Below, in pieces: positions 8,758 through 17,754 of a DNA stretch of 64,000 nt. A program made the position numbers and the translations under genes. Positions within the stretch are counted from its first letter, which is position 1, and each line of letters opens with the position of its first letter. The notes under the pieces were generated by a model. That model was given only the letters and a program-made list of their open reading frames with translations, searched no databases and was not told the DNA's origin. Source of the stretch: Planctomycetales bacterium 71-10 (GTDB taxonomy: Bacteria > Planctomycetota > Planctomycetia > Isosphaerales > Isosphaeraceae); NCBI GenBank assembly GCA_001898385.1, contig MKTT01000062.1, positions 1 through 64,000 of the forward strand, in the 5' to 3' direction.

Positions 8758-9351
8758 ATGAGACTCATGCGCACGACGATCCCGGCGGCGGCCCTCCTGC
8801 TTGCGGCCCTGGCCGGGGCCACGCCCGCCTCCCGCGCGCAGGGCGTGTTCTACGGGACGGGATTCAACGGATACTCGTACACGGGGTACGGGTCGGCTTA
8901 CGGCAACTACGGCGGGTACGGCAACTACGGCAACTACGGCAACTACGGCGGGTACGGGCCGGGCTATTACGGCGCGGGCTACTCCAACGGCGCGATCTAC
9001 AACCAGCCGTCCAGCGCCGTCGACGGCGGCTATTACGGCGGGGGATCGATGTATTACGGCGGCCAGTCGCTCCCCTATGGGCCGATGCCCATGCAGACGA
9101 CCGGCGCCTTCAACCGGCTCGGCGGGGTGATCCAGGATCTGCCCAGGCTCGACCCCGCCGTCCCTCGGCTTTCACCATCCTCCCCCTCGCTCTCGGCCGG
9201 CATGCCGGCGCTCTCGGCGGGCGTGCCGACGCTCCCCGCGGGCGTGCCGACGCTCTCGGCGGACCTCCCCGCCCTCGGGACGTCCCTCCCCATCCTGGGG
9301 GCCGGCGTGCCGTCGCTCTCCACGAGGCTGCCGACCATCAACGGCCGGTGA
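8758..9351 (+). CDS. Secreted Gly/Tyr-rich repeat protein of unknown function
   Basis: 197 residues. A signal peptide (AAALLLAALAGATPASRAQ) precedes a Gly/Tyr/Asn-rich stretch with repeats such as GNYGNYGNYGGYG. The C-terminal third is built from six-to-seven-residue units of the type P-x-L-(S/P)-A-G-(V/M). The two low-complexity halves are quite distinct. No enzyme motif is present; an extracellular structural role is a guess. A second ATG three codons on is an alternative start. The last 14 bases overlap the converging ferredoxin gene. Confidence 0.8.
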   Translation: MRLMRTTIPAAALLLAALAGATPASRAQGVFYGTGFNGYSYTGYGSAYGNYGGYGNYGNYGNYGGYGPGYYGAGYSNGAIYNQPSSAVDGGYYGGGSMYYGGQSLPYGPMPMQTTGAFNRLGGVIQDLPRLDPAVPRLSPSSPSLSAGMPALSAGVPTLPAGVPTLSADLPALGTSLPILGAGVPSLSTRLPTINGR

Positions 9352-9769
9352 GTCGGCCGCCCATCCCCGCCGGGTTCGCCGGCGGGGTCTCCGCCATCGG
9401 GTTCCATGCGAAGGCGTGATCCTCGATCACCTTCCCGCCGACGAGGTGCTCGTCGACGATCCGGTCGACGACCTCGGGCGTGACGGAGTGGTACCAGACG
9501 CCGTCGGGATAGACGACCATCAGCGGGCCGCCGCGGCAGAAGTTCAGGCAGCCGACGACGGTCCGGTAGACGTAGGTCCCTTCCTTCTGGAGGTTCGAGA
9601 GCCGCTTGTTCAGCCGCTTCTCGACCTCGCGAAAGTCGCCGCCGTCGCAGCAGTTCGCGCCCACGCACAGCAGGACGTGGCGTCCGTAGCCGCCGCGACC
9701 GGTCGCGGAGATCCCGCGCGACAGGGCCTTCCTCGCCACGACCTTGCGGACCTCGTCGAGCTTCGCCAT
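9338..9769 (-). CDS. Thioredoxin-like (2Fe-2S) ferredoxin
   Basis: 143 residues. The cluster ligands of the shethna-type/thioredoxin-like ferredoxin fold are visible: C35, C40 (next to C41), C74 and C78 (CVGANCC and CLNFC). The fold is the same as in NuoE and in free two-iron ferredoxins that carry single electrons. The C-terminus after residue 115 is Pro/Gly-rich and probably disordered. The gene lies 16 bases downstream of the di-haem cytochrome gene on the same strand, so the two may share a transcript. A functional link is inference only. Confidence 0.88.
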   Translation of the reverse strand: MAKLDEVRKVVARKALSRGISATGRGGYGRHVLLCVGANCCDGGDFREVEKRLNKRLSNLQKEGTYVYRTVVGCLNFCRGGPLMVVYPDGVWYHSVTPEVVDRIVDEHLVGGKVIEDHAFAWNPMAETPPANPAGMGGRLTGR

Positions 9770-9785
9770 GCCGGGCCCTCCCGGC

Positions 9786-11528
9786 TCAGAGCGACTTGAG
9801 GAAGGCCGTCAGGTCGGCGATCTCCCGGTCGGTCAGGTCGGCCTGGTCCGGGTGCTTGACGCGGCGGAACAGGTCGTCGAGGGACGTCGCCGCGGCGTCG
9901 TGGAGCAGGGCGGGGCGGAGGCCGACGCCGAGGAGCGAGGGCGGGTTGAACGCGCGGTTGCCCACGGCGTCGGTCAGGCCGACGTCGTAGGTCATGGGCG
10001 TGGTGTAAGTGGGCTCGGTGTGGCAGGCGTCGCAGCGGCCGGACTCGAAGACCTCGCGGCCCCGGGCGACGGCCTGCGGGTCGGCCGGCGGCGCGGGCTT
10101 CGGCGCCGCGAGGGTGCGGAGGTAGGCGGTCAGGGCCTCCACCTGCCTCGGCGTCGGCTCGGGCCCGCGCATGGTGGTGTCGATCGACTTGCGGACCTGA
10201 TCTTCGAGCTTCCGCATGCCGCCGGTCCAGCCGTACGGGGCGGTGTCGGCGACGCCCAGGAGCGACGGCGTGCGCTTGGCCGCGCCGTAGGAGCCGTCGC
10301 CCAGGGTGTCGGCCAGGACGCCCGAGGTGTGGCCGTCGGCGTGGCAGGTCTGGCAGCTCATCCAGCCGTCCTCGGAGAGGCGGGCGTCGCTGAAGAGGGC
10401 CTCGCCCTCCTCGACGAGCGTCGCGGGCGGGCGGCGGCCGTCCTTGCCGGCGTCGGCCGAGAGCGCGATCACCCCCGCGGGCTTGCCGGCCGCCAGGTCC
10501 AGGACCGTCACCGCGTCGTCGAAGGCGTCGGCCGAGTAGGCGAAGGCGGCCGTCGGGTCGATGGCCACGGCGACGGGCGACCGGCCGACGGGGATGCGGT
10601 CGTAGGGCTCGCCGAGCCCCAGCGCCGAGGCGACGTGATCGGTCCCCGCGACGGCCGCCGCGACCTCGCCCTTGGGACCGAACGCGAGCCCGGAGGGGTT
10701 GGCCGAGCCGTTCCCCACCACGCCCAGCAGGACCGTGCGCGAGTCCTCGACCAGGTCGTCGTCGGTGACGTCGGGCGAGCGGAGGTCGGCGATCCGGACG
10801 ATGCGGATCCAGCTCCGCATGAAGAGGCTCCACTGGACGCTCTCGCGGGTGGAGATCGCGTAGGGGGCGGCGTTCTGGGCGAGGATCGCCACCCCCTTGC
10901 CGTCGGGCGTGATCGTCGGGGCGCGGAGGTTGTGGTCCGGGAGCGTCCAGGTGCGGCGGACGGCCTTCGCCTCCAGGTCCAGCAGCGCGATCCGGCCGCC
11001 GTGGGCGTCGGTCGCCAGGGCTTCCGAGCCGCCGGGCAGGACGGCCGCGTCGAGCGGGCCGAACGGCAGGTCGATCGACCCGACCGCCCGCAGGCCCTCG
11101 GCCCCGTCCCACGCCAGCAAAGTCGCCTGGCGCGACCCCGGCGAGAGGACGATCGCGCGGCGGCCGTCCCCGTACACCGCCGCACGGGCCGCGTCGTCCA
11201 CCCGGGCGGCGTCGATCCGGACGATCGCGCCCCCTCGGCGGCCGATCCGCACGACCTCGCCCGCCCCCCGGTCGACGGCCAGCCAGGCGTCCGCGTCGGC
11301 CGTCGCGCGCAGGTCCGACAGCCCCCGCCCGACCGCGACCTCCTTCTCGACCCGCCGCCCCTTCACGTCCACGACCGAGACCGTCCCCGTCCCCCGGTTC
11401 GCGACCAGCAGCCGCGCCCCGCCGTCGATCATCAGCAGCGCCTCGGGCTTGCGCGGTGCCTCCGCCCGCGCCGCGGCCGTCGTGACGATCAGGGTGAGCC
11501 CGACGATTCGGCCGACAAGACTCCGCAT
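9786..11528 (-). CDS. Periplasmic beta-propeller cytochrome c with two haem motifs (cytochrome c peroxidase-like)
   Basis: 580 residues with a signal peptide (LVGRIVGLTLIVTTAAARA). The N-terminal two thirds read as a YncE-like beta-propeller (LLVANRGTGTVSVVD, PVAVAIDPTAAFAYSAD). The C-terminal part holds two c-type haem sites, CQTCH near residue 392 and CDACH near residue 499, in a di-haem peroxidase-like context. Such fusions occur in periplasmic electron transfer; the substrate is unknown. The start ATG follows GGGGAG. A palindromic repeat lies 50-95 bases upstream of the start. The downstream ferredoxin gene is only 16 bases away. Confidence 0.88.
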   Translation of the reverse strand: MRSLVGRIVGLTLIVTTAAARAEAPRKPEALLMIDGGARLLVANRGTGTVSVVDVKGRRVEKEVAVGRGLSDLRATADADAWLAVDRGAGEVVRIGRRGGAIVRIDAARVDDAARAAVYGDGRRAIVLSPGSRQATLLAWDGAEGLRAVGSIDLPFGPLDAAVLPGGSEALATDAHGGRIALLDLEAKAVRRTWTLPDHNLRAPTITPDGKGVAILAQNAAPYAISTRESVQWSLFMRSWIRIVRIADLRSPDVTDDDLVEDSRTVLLGVVGNGSANPSGLAFGPKGEVAAAVAGTDHVASALGLGEPYDRIPVGRSPVAVAIDPTAAFAYSADAFDDAVTVLDLAAGKPAGVIALSADAGKDGRRPPATLVEEGEALFSDARLSEDGWMSCQTCHADGHTSGVLADTLGDGSYGAAKRTPSLLGVADTAPYGWTGGMRKLEDQVRKSIDTTMRGPEPTPRQVEALTAYLRTLAAPKPAPPADPQAVARGREVFESGRCDACHTEPTYTTPMTYDVGLTDAVGNRAFNPPSLLGVGLRPALLHDAAATSLDDLFRRVKHPDQADLTDREIADLTAFLKSL

Positions 11529-11573
11529 GGACGAGGACTCCCCGCTCTCGAATGACTTACGGAAGGCCGACGC

Positions 11574-11625
11574 CAAGCATCCTTCTCCCCTTGAAGGAGA
11601 AGGTGGCCCGAAGGGCCGGATGAGG
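11574..11625. repeat. Palindromic dispersed repeat, possible three-way junction
   Basis: One arm is CCTTCTCC/GGAGAAGG with a seven-base loop. A second is GGCCC-GAA-GGGCC. Outer bases CATCC and GGATG can close the structure. An exact 18-base piece (11574-11591) recurs inverted at 46492-46509, so this is a dispersed family and not a terminator. Similar REP-like palindromes are widespread in bacterial intergenic DNA. Confidence 0.65.
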
Positions 11626-11726
11626 GGTGGTGCAACCAGGGGCCGTCGACTCATCCAGCTCGCAGCTTCGTTTTCATTGTATCCCATCGGACGCCGTATC
11701 CGTCGAGCCCGGAGTGCCTCGCGCCC

Positions 11727-12647
11727 TCAGCCCTCTCCCTCGTCGAAGAAGTCGTTCGAGACTTCCTTGAGAGCATAGGTCCTGGTCGTGGTCACGCCCA
11801 GGCCGTGTTCGACCATCAATTCGGCCAGCCGATCGCCGTCGACCAGGACGACGGTCTTCCCCTCGATGTGCCGGAGGAAGTCGGCCCCGTCCTTGGTGAA
11901 GGTGGAGGTCGTCAGGATGACTCCCTTCTTCGCCCGGTAGTAATCCATGCTGCCGACGAACTGCTGGACTACGGGCCTCCCCACCGGCCCGTCCCAACGC
12001 TTCGCCTGGATGCAGACCACGTCGAGCCCCAGCTTGTCCTGCCGGATCACCCCGTCGATCCCCCCGTCCCCCGACTTCCCCGTCACGCTCCCGTGCCCCG
12101 CCACTCCGCCGTAGCCCATCGCCATCAGCAGGCGGACGACCACGCTTTCGAAGAACCCCGGCGAGCAGGATCTCAATCGGGTTAACACTTCTTCGGTGGT
12201 GGTGCGGAGGAGAGATTCATAGGCGGATTCAATGAGGTCGTGGGGCGTTCGTTCCTCCTCGACGACGGGGGTCGGTGCGGCGGTGACGACGCTGGGTTTC
12301 GACTTCGCGTCGATGAATTCGCAGAAGGACGGAAACCGCTTCAGAAACTTGACGTCGATACGCTTGGGCTTCTCCGCCAGAATCGATCGTCCCAACTCCG
12401 CAATCAACACGTTCCCCCGAGATGGGGTTGTCAGAAGCGCCGCGAATTTCAAGTACATCCGCGCCCAACCTACGCGATTCACGATGACTTCCTGCTGGCC
12501 GCTCGGCAACCGTTGCTCGCGTTCCTCCTGGCTCAATCCGAAGTGGTCGGATACGGCGTGCGTCAACTCCCGAATGCTCCAGGTGCGCCCGTCGGCGAGG
12601 ATCTGAAGCATCGGCAGCATGATCGTCTGATAGTCGGGGATCGCCAC
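11727..12647 (-). CDS. mrr: Mrr-type restriction endonuclease
   Basis: 306 residues. The N-terminal 90 residues form the Mrr winged-helix DNA-binding domain. The C-terminal PD-(D/E)xK nuclease domain shows E167, the GDGGIDG motif with D194/D198, and QAK at 214-216. Mrr enzymes are standalone type IV systems that cut modified foreign DNA, in the cytoplasm. No methyltransferase is nearby, which fits a modification-dependent enzyme. The start is GTG at 12647 behind GAAGGTGATTCC; no ATG lies upstream in a sensible place. The gene is divergent from a phosphatase gene 186 bases away. Confidence 0.93.
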   Translation of the reverse strand: MAIPDYQTIMLPMLQILADGRTWSIRELTHAVSDHFGLSQEEREQRLPSGQQEVIVNRVGWARMYLKFAALLTTPSRGNVLIAELGRSILAEKPKRIDVKFLKRFPSFCEFIDAKSKPSVVTAAPTPVVEEERTPHDLIESAYESLLRTTTEEVLTRLRSCSPGFFESVVVRLLMAMGYGGVAGHGSVTGKSGDGGIDGVIRQDKLGLDVVCIQAKRWDGPVGRPVVQQFVGSMDYYRAKKGVILTTSTFTKDGADFLRHIEGKTVVLVDGDRLAELMVEHGLGVTTTRTYALKEVSNDFFDEGEG

Positions 12648-12833
12648 GGAATCACCTTCGATAGTCGCTGAAGCTAGGTCGCCTTGGGGGCGTCTTCATC
12701 GCCTCCATCCATTCTGGATCGTCGGCCGCCCGGTAGAAAGTGCCGCGGCAGGGAAGTCGCCGTCCCCTCGACGTCCCCCGTAGAATGTTCGCGAGTCCAC
12801 CAGGATAGACGTCGCCCGGAGCGAGCACGCACC

Positions 12834-14174
12834 ATGGCTTCCATCGACAGTTCGACCGTCGCCGGATCGGTCCCCGCGGAGTCGCCGGCCCCACCCTGGG
12901 GGGCGAGCGACTGGCGGGAGCGGCTGGCGGAGGTCGCGGAGCTGATGCGGGAGATGAGCACGCACACCGACCCGCAGGAGATGGTCCGCGCGTACGGCCG
13001 GCGGATCCGCCAGATCATGCCCGCCGACCGCTGGGTCTCCCTCAGCCGTCGCGGCCTGGAGTTCCCGAAGTACCGCATCACCCGCTCCAGCCTCTGGTCC
13101 GAGGAGATCAACCCCTGGAAGCAGCCCGAGAAGCTCCCCATCCTGGAAGGGGGCCTGCTCGCCGAATTGATCTACGCCGACCAACCGCGGATCGTCGACG
13201 ACCTCGCCGTGGAGCTATCGCCCGGCGACCCGGCCGCGGAGCAGTTCGAAGGGATGGGCTCGCTGATGGCCATCCCCCACTACGACGAGGGCGTCGGCCT
13301 GAACATGGTCGTCTCGCTCCGCAAGGACCCCGGCGCGTGGGAGCCCGAGCAGTTCCCCGAGCGCTTCTGGATCAGCGGCCTGTTCGGCCGGGCCACCCAG
13401 AGCCTCGTCCTGACCGACCGGCTCAAGCAGGCTTACGAGATGGTCGACCGCGAGCTGCGCGTGGTGGCCGACATCCAGCGCTCGCTGCTGCCGAAGTCGC
13501 TCCCCCAGATCCCGGGCGTCGAGCTGGCGACGTTCTACCGGACGTCGCAGTGGGCCGGCGGCGACTACTACGACTTCTTCGAACTGCCCGACGGCCGCTG
13601 GGGCTTCCTGATCGCCGACGTCAGCGGCCACGGCACGCCCGCCGCCGTGATGATGGCCATCCTCCACAGCCTCTCGCACGGCCACCCCGGACACCCCGAC
13701 CCGCCGGGGGCCCTGCTGAAGCACGTCAACGACCGCCTCGCCGAGCGTTACACGGCCGAGAACGAGGTGTTCGTCACGGCGTTCTACGGCATCCTCGACC
13801 CGGCCACGCGGACGTTCACCTACGCTTGCGCCGGCCACAACCCCCCGCGCATCCGGCGCTGCTCCGAGGGGAAGGTGATCGCGCTGGAGGACGTCGGCGG
13901 GCCGCCGCTGGGCCTGTTCCCGGGGCTGGACTACGCCGAGTCGTCCGTGACGCTGGCCCCGGGCGACTTCCTGGTCCTCTACACCGACGGGATCACCGAG
14001 GCCATGAACGACCGGGGCGACCAGTTCACGCCCGAGCGCCTGGACGAGGTGCTGGCCCGTTGCTCGCTCGCCGCCCGGCCGATGGTCGACGCCATCATCG
14101 ACGCCGTGGCGGCCCACGCCGGCCGCCACGCCCCGCACGACGACCAGACCCTGGTGGTGGCGAAGGTCTCTTGA
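12834..14174 (+). CDS. GAF-SpoIIE (PP2C-like) protein phosphatase
   Basis: 446 residues, no signal peptide or membrane segment. A GAF-like sensor occupies roughly residues 30-190. A short coiled helix and IQRSLLP then lead into a SpoIIE/RsbU phosphatase domain with GGDYYDFF (242-249), ADVSGHG (261-267) and LYTDGITEA, which supply the metal-binding Asp residues. Family members dephosphorylate anti-sigma-factor antagonists in partner-switching pathways. No RsbW/RsbV partner is in the window. The frame is open for 50 codons upstream, but those lack conservation; ATG 12834 is chosen. Confidence 0.9.
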   Translation: MASIDSSTVAGSVPAESPAPPWGASDWRERLAEVAELMREMSTHTDPQEMVRAYGRRIRQIMPADRWVSLSRRGLEFPKYRITRSSLWSEEINPWKQPEKLPILEGGLLAELIYADQPRIVDDLAVELSPGDPAAEQFEGMGSLMAIPHYDEGVGLNMVVSLRKDPGAWEPEQFPERFWISGLFGRATQSLVLTDRLKQAYEMVDRELRVVADIQRSLLPKSLPQIPGVELATFYRTSQWAGGDYYDFFELPDGRWGFLIADVSGHGTPAAVMMAILHSLSHGHPGHPDPPGALLKHVNDRLAERYTAENEVFVTAFYGILDPATRTFTYACAGHNPPRIRRCSEGKVIALEDVGGPPLGLFPGLDYAESSVTLAPGDFLVLYTDGITEAMNDRGDQFTPERLDEVLARCSLAARPMVDAIIDAVAAHAGRHAPHDDQTLVVAKVS

Positions 14175-14201
14175 TCCGCGTCCGAGCCGGAGGCGCCTGC
14201 C

Positions 14202-14594
14202 ATGACGAAGCCGTCCTTCCCCGCCTCGCACCTGCGACTGAAGCGAGCCTACGAGCCGGCCGAGCCCGAGGACGGCGTGCGCATCCTCGTCGATCGGCTC
14301 TGGCCCCGCGGGGTGAGCAAGGCGGACGCCGCCATCGACGAGTGGATGAAGGACGTCGCCCCGAGCGCGGAGCTGCGGCGGTGGTTCGGCCACGACCCCG
14401 GGCGTTGGGCGGAATTCCAGCGCCGCTACAGGGCCGAGCTTCGGGCGCAAGCCCCGCTGCTCGATCGGCTCCGCGCCCTGGCCAAGGCGGGGACCGTCAC
14501 GCTCGTCTACGCGGCCCGGGATGAGGAGCACAACGACGCGATCGTGCTGAGGGACGTGCTCGCGGAGCGCGATCCTCCCCCCTCCGAGGCTTGA
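14202..14594 (+). CDS. DUF488 family protein (YeaO-like)
   Basis: 130 residues. The conserved RILVDRLWPRGVSK and HDPGRWAEFQRRY segments are typical of DUF488/YeaO. The family is uncharacterised biochemically; its arrangement of conserved Arg, Asp and Trp suggests nucleic-acid or small-ligand handling, but nothing firm. No signal peptide. It lies 27 bases after the phosphatase gene and 56 bases before a toxin-antitoxin pair on the same strand. Confidence 0.88.
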   Translation: MTKPSFPASHLRLKRAYEPAEPEDGVRILVDRLWPRGVSKADAAIDEWMKDVAPSAELRRWFGHDPGRWAEFQRRYRAELRAQAPLLDRLRALAKAGTVTLVYAARDEEHNDAIVLRDVLAERDPPPSEA

Positions 14595-14650
14595 CCTCGC
14601 GGCGCGTCGCCGGGCATAAATCAAGGGGACGACCGACCCGGGGGGGAGCC

Positions 14651-14914
14651 ATGACGACGATCCATGTGACGCTGAGCGAGGAGCTGAAGGCGGCCGTCGA
14701 CCGCGAGGTCGCCGAGGGGGGCTTCGAGTCGCCCGACGCCTACCTCCAGTCGCTCGTCCGCGACGCCCAGCGCCGCCGCGCCCGGAGGGTTCTCGATGCG
14801 AAGCTCATCGAGGCCCTGGACGAAGGGCCGGCCACGCCCATGACGCGCGAGGATTGGGAGGGCATCGAGCGTCAGGCCCTCGAAAGGATGGATCGAGAAC
14901 GGCGGCGCGGATGA
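14651..14914 (+). CDS. Type II antitoxin, ParD/CopG-like ribbon-helix-helix
   Basis: 87 residues. The N-terminal MTTIHVTLSEELKAAVDREV is a ribbon-helix-helix strand-plus-helix, followed by the ParD-like SPDAYLQSLVRDAQRRR. The C-terminal half should wrap the toxin. ATG 14651 follows GGGGGGAG and is preferred over an open extension of 20 codons. Stop and next start overlap as ATGA, so antitoxin and toxin are translationally coupled. By family, it should bind its own promoter as an autorepressor; no operator palindrome is obvious. Confidence 0.88.
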   Translation: MTTIHVTLSEELKAAVDREVAEGGFESPDAYLQSLVRDAQRRRARRVLDAKLIEALDEGPATPMTREDWEGIERQALERMDRERRRG

Positions 14915-15237
14915 ACGGCCGGATCTCCAAACGAAGGGCCGCGGAGCGGGATCTCGTCGACGTCTTCCACTACTACCTGAGCAAGAAGACCCTCAAGACG
15001 GCCCGGGGCTTCCTCACGCAGGCGGAGGCGACGTTCGAGAGGCTGGCGAAGATGCCATCGCTCGGCACGCGATACCATCTCCCCGGACGAGACGACGTCG
15101 AGGTTCGGTACATGCCGATCTCACGGTTCCGGATGTACATCGTCTTCTACCGTCCGGCGACCGACGGGGTCGAAATCCTGCGGGTCATCCATGGGGCTCG
15201 GGATATCGAGAGTCTTGCCGGACTCCACCCTGGGTAG
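14911..15237 (+). CDS. Type II toxin, RelE/ParE family
   Basis: 108 residues. The pattern of the RelE/ParE fold is visible: N-terminal helices (AERDLVDVFHYYLSKK), the conserved MPSLGTRY, then the strands VRYMPISRFRMYIVFYR and VEILRVIHGARD. ParE toxins poison DNA gyrase, RelE toxins cut mRNA; the sequence alone leans to ParE because of its ParD-like partner. The start overlaps the antitoxin stop by four bases. Confidence 0.9.
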   Translation: MNGRISKRRAAERDLVDVFHYYLSKKTLKTARGFLTQAEATFERLAKMPSLGTRYHLPGRDDVEVRYMPISRFRMYIVFYRPATDGVEILRVIHGARDIESLAGLHPG

Positions 15238-15504
15238 AGGCGCAAAAAAAACGGAGAGGCGAGGGGGCGGCGGTCGATGCCTTCTCTTCGACGGGGGCGA
15301 AACGGATTTTGACCTGTCCCCGATCGTCGATCGGCGGTATCTACGGGGGACACGTCTCGTCTCGGGCATGGACGCCGGGGGTCGGTCCCTTCGCTCGGCA
15401 TGGTCCAGGCCCGCGTCCATCATGGATCAGAGGGCCCCTGGCCGGATCCGCACCCTCGTCGCCGCACCGCACGCCAGGCCGCCGAGCATTCCGGAGTGCG
15501 GCCG

Positions 15505-16797
15505 ATGAAGAAGTCGTCGCGAGCCCGTCGCCCACGCACGCTGGGCCGGGTCGAGAGCCTGGAGACCCGCGCCCTGTTGACCATCGGGGTGACGGCGCCG
15601 CTGCCGGACGTGAGCACGTCCGCCGGCTCCGCCGCGGCGACGGTCGACCTGGGCGCCCACTTCAACGACCCCGACGGCCGGGACGACTTCGCGATCTTCA
15701 ACACGACGCTGGGCTCGATCCCGGTCCTGCTGACGCCGTCGACGACGCCGAAGACCGTCGCCAACTTCCTCAACTACGTGAATCAAGGCGCGTACACGAA
15801 TTCGATCGTGCATCGTTCGGTCCCCGGCTTCGTCTGGCAGGCGGGCGGCTACCAACTCTCCTCCACGCCGAGCATCCAGCAGACCGCCGCGAATTCGCCC
15901 GTGCAGAACGAGTTCGGCGCGTCGAACGTGCGCGGGACGATCGCGATGGCCAAGCTCGGCAGCGACCCGAACAGCGCGACCAGCCAGTTCTTCTTCAACG
16001 AGTCGGACTCCAACGCCGCGAACCTGGACAAGCAGAACGGCGGCTTCACCGTGTTCGGGAAGGTGGTGGGCCAGTCCGGCCTGGCGGTGATGGACGCGAT
16101 CTCGGCGGCGCCGGTCCCTTCGCCGAGCCCCTACGCCTCGCCGCTGGACTCGATCCCGCTGCTGGACTACAAGTCGGGCTCGTCGGTGCAGCCGTCGAAC
16201 CTGGTCCTCATCAAGGACGTGACCACGGCCGACGAGGCGTACTCCGCCGTGAGCGACGCCCCCCAGGTGGCCGCGGCCTCGCTCCAGGGGGACAGGCTGG
16301 TGGTGACGCCGCTCGCGGCCGGGACGGCGAAGATCACCGTCGTCGGCTACGACGCGGCCGGCGGCTCGGCGACCGAGACGTTCGTCGTCCACGTCGCGCA
16401 GGGGTCGACGACGATCCGGCCCCAGGCGCTCCCGAGCGCCTCCGACCTGACCCCGACCGCGAGGGGCGTCCTCCCCGCCGCGGTCGTCGCCGGCAAGCGG
16501 GCCCGGATCCAGCAGACGGTCTCCCTCGCCGCGGCCGACGGGGCCGTCTCCCAGAGGGCGAAGGTCGACCTGGTCCTGTCGCCGACGGCCGGCGCGGCCG
16601 ACGGCGTGACGATCGCCACGGCGTCGACCAACGTCCGGCTCAAGCCCGGCCGGCAGGCCCGCGTGAACCTCGTCGCGCGGAAGCTCGACCCGAGCACCCC
16701 CGCCGGGACCTACCGCGTCCTGGTCTCCGTCACCGACCCCGACGGTGCCAGGACCACCGTCGACACCGGCAAGACGCTGGTCGTCCAGGCGTCGTAG
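15505..16797 (+). CDS. Exported cyclophilin-type peptidyl-prolyl isomerase with planctomycete N-terminal signal
   Basis: 430 residues. The Arg-rich N-terminus ending in VESLETRALL is the planctomycete export or anchor signal seen on many surface proteins. The cyclophilin domain (about residues 55-235) has HRSVPGFVWQAGG, where the catalytic Arg sits, and SQFFFN. The C-terminal half is Ala/Val/Thr-rich and beta-structured like a surface Ig-type module. The predicted role is proline isomerisation of extracytoplasmic proteins. ATG 15505 is chosen because it places the signal at the very N-terminus. Confidence 0.88.
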   Translation: MKKSSRARRPRTLGRVESLETRALLTIGVTAPLPDVSTSAGSAAATVDLGAHFNDPDGRDDFAIFNTTLGSIPVLLTPSTTPKTVANFLNYVNQGAYTNSIVHRSVPGFVWQAGGYQLSSTPSIQQTAANSPVQNEFGASNVRGTIAMAKLGSDPNSATSQFFFNESDSNAANLDKQNGGFTVFGKVVGQSGLAVMDAISAAPVPSPSPYASPLDSIPLLDYKSGSSVQPSNLVLIKDVTTADEAYSAVSDAPQVAAASLQGDRLVVTPLAAGTAKITVVGYDAAGGSATETFVVHVAQGSTTIRPQALPSASDLTPTARGVLPAAVVAGKRARIQQTVSLAAADGAVSQRAKVDLVLSPTAGAADGVTIATASTNVRLKPGRQARVNLVARKLDPSTPAGTYRVLVSVTDPDGARTTVDTGKTLVVQAS

Positions 16798-16845
16798 GCG
16801 ATCTCGCGACGGCCTCGATCCGTGCGGGCCGATCGCGGCGCGGGC

Positions 16846-17499
16846 TCAGACGTCGGCGGCCCGGCGACGCCATCGGAGGCCGAGGCCCCCCGCCGCTCCG
16901 AGGGCCAGCAGGGCGAGGCCCGAAGGCTCGGGGACCGCGGTGAATTGGAAGTTCGGGCCGAAGTAGCCGTCGTAGGGCGCCTGCGGCGGGTAAACCAGGT
17001 CGGGGAACGAAAGGCTCGTATAGGCGCCGGCCTCGGTGTAGCGCCCGGCCCCGGTCGGTATGGTGATCGGTGAGGCGGAGGCCAGGCCCGAGACGTTGTA
17101 GGCCACCGGATCCGACGCCGCGGCGCCGATCGCGCCGCCGATGGTGTACGTGCCGGCCGACAGGACGAAGGGCGCGATCGCGACGTAGCGGAAGCCGTCC
17201 GCGAGGCTCCCGCCCGCGCCCGAGGGGACCGTCGCGGAGACCAGGAGGGTGCCGCCGGCGTCGAAGATTCCGACCTCGTGGGCCTCGGCGAGCCCGTCGC
17301 CCGCTTCGTCGAAGTAGCCCAGGGCGGCGACGCGGACGGCGGACTCGGCGGTGAACGTCCAGCCGAGCGTCGTCGAGCTGTTGCCGCCGTGCCCGATGGT
17401 CGTGGGACCGCCGGTGAAATCGGCCGCGATGGAGTCGGCGCGGGATGCGCAGGGGATCGTGAGGACCAGCAGGAGCGCCGTCGCGTGAGGTTTTTGCAT
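16846..17499 (-). CDS. PEP-CTERM sorted secreted protein
   Basis: 217 residues. There is an N-terminal signal peptide (ATALLLVLTIPCASRADS), a beta-rich body resembling DUF4082 domains (GWTFTAESAVRVAALGYFD), and a C-terminal sorting tag: VPEPSG, a hydrophobic helix and RWRRR. PEP-CTERM tags are processed by an exosortase, which is not in this window. The function of the body is unknown. It converges with the cyclophilin gene, leaving 48 bases between the stops. Confidence 0.88.
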   Translation of the reverse strand: MQKPHATALLLVLTIPCASRADSIAADFTGGPTTIGHGGNSSTTLGWTFTAESAVRVAALGYFDEAGDGLAEAHEVGIFDAGGTLLVSATVPSGAGGSLADGFRYVAIAPFVLSAGTYTIGGAIGAAASDPVAYNVSGLASASPITIPTGAGRYTEAGAYTSLSFPDLVYPPQAPYDGYFGPNFQFTAVPEPSGLALLALGAAGGLGLRWRRRAADV

Positions 17500-17754
17500 G
17501 GTGTCTCTCCGCGGTTTTCGAATCCCGCCGGTCGAGGCCTTGGGGCGAGCCGCCTCGTCGACGGACGTACGTGGATCTCCTGCGGCTGGGGCTGAAAAGT
17601 CACGCGGGCGGGGCGGATTTCCGGCCTTCGGCCCCTCGGTCGCCCGGAAATGTTGCGAAAACGAGCGGTTTTCCGTGGATCCTGGATGAAGCGTCGTTTA
17701 GGATCGGGCCCGGAGCGCGTGCGGATGGGGAGCCCGATGGGCGGGGGGCGGTCC

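Noticed and set aside
8881..8960. Regular short repeats (GGCAACTAC-type) that could look like a small repeat array
   Set aside because: They encode Gly-Asn-Tyr repeats in a secreted protein; there are no spacers, so it is not a CRISPR array.
15240..15504. Possible promoter TTGACC in the 267-base gap before the cyclophilin gene
   Set aside because: No -10 hexamer occurs at a usable distance; TATCTA lies too far downstream.
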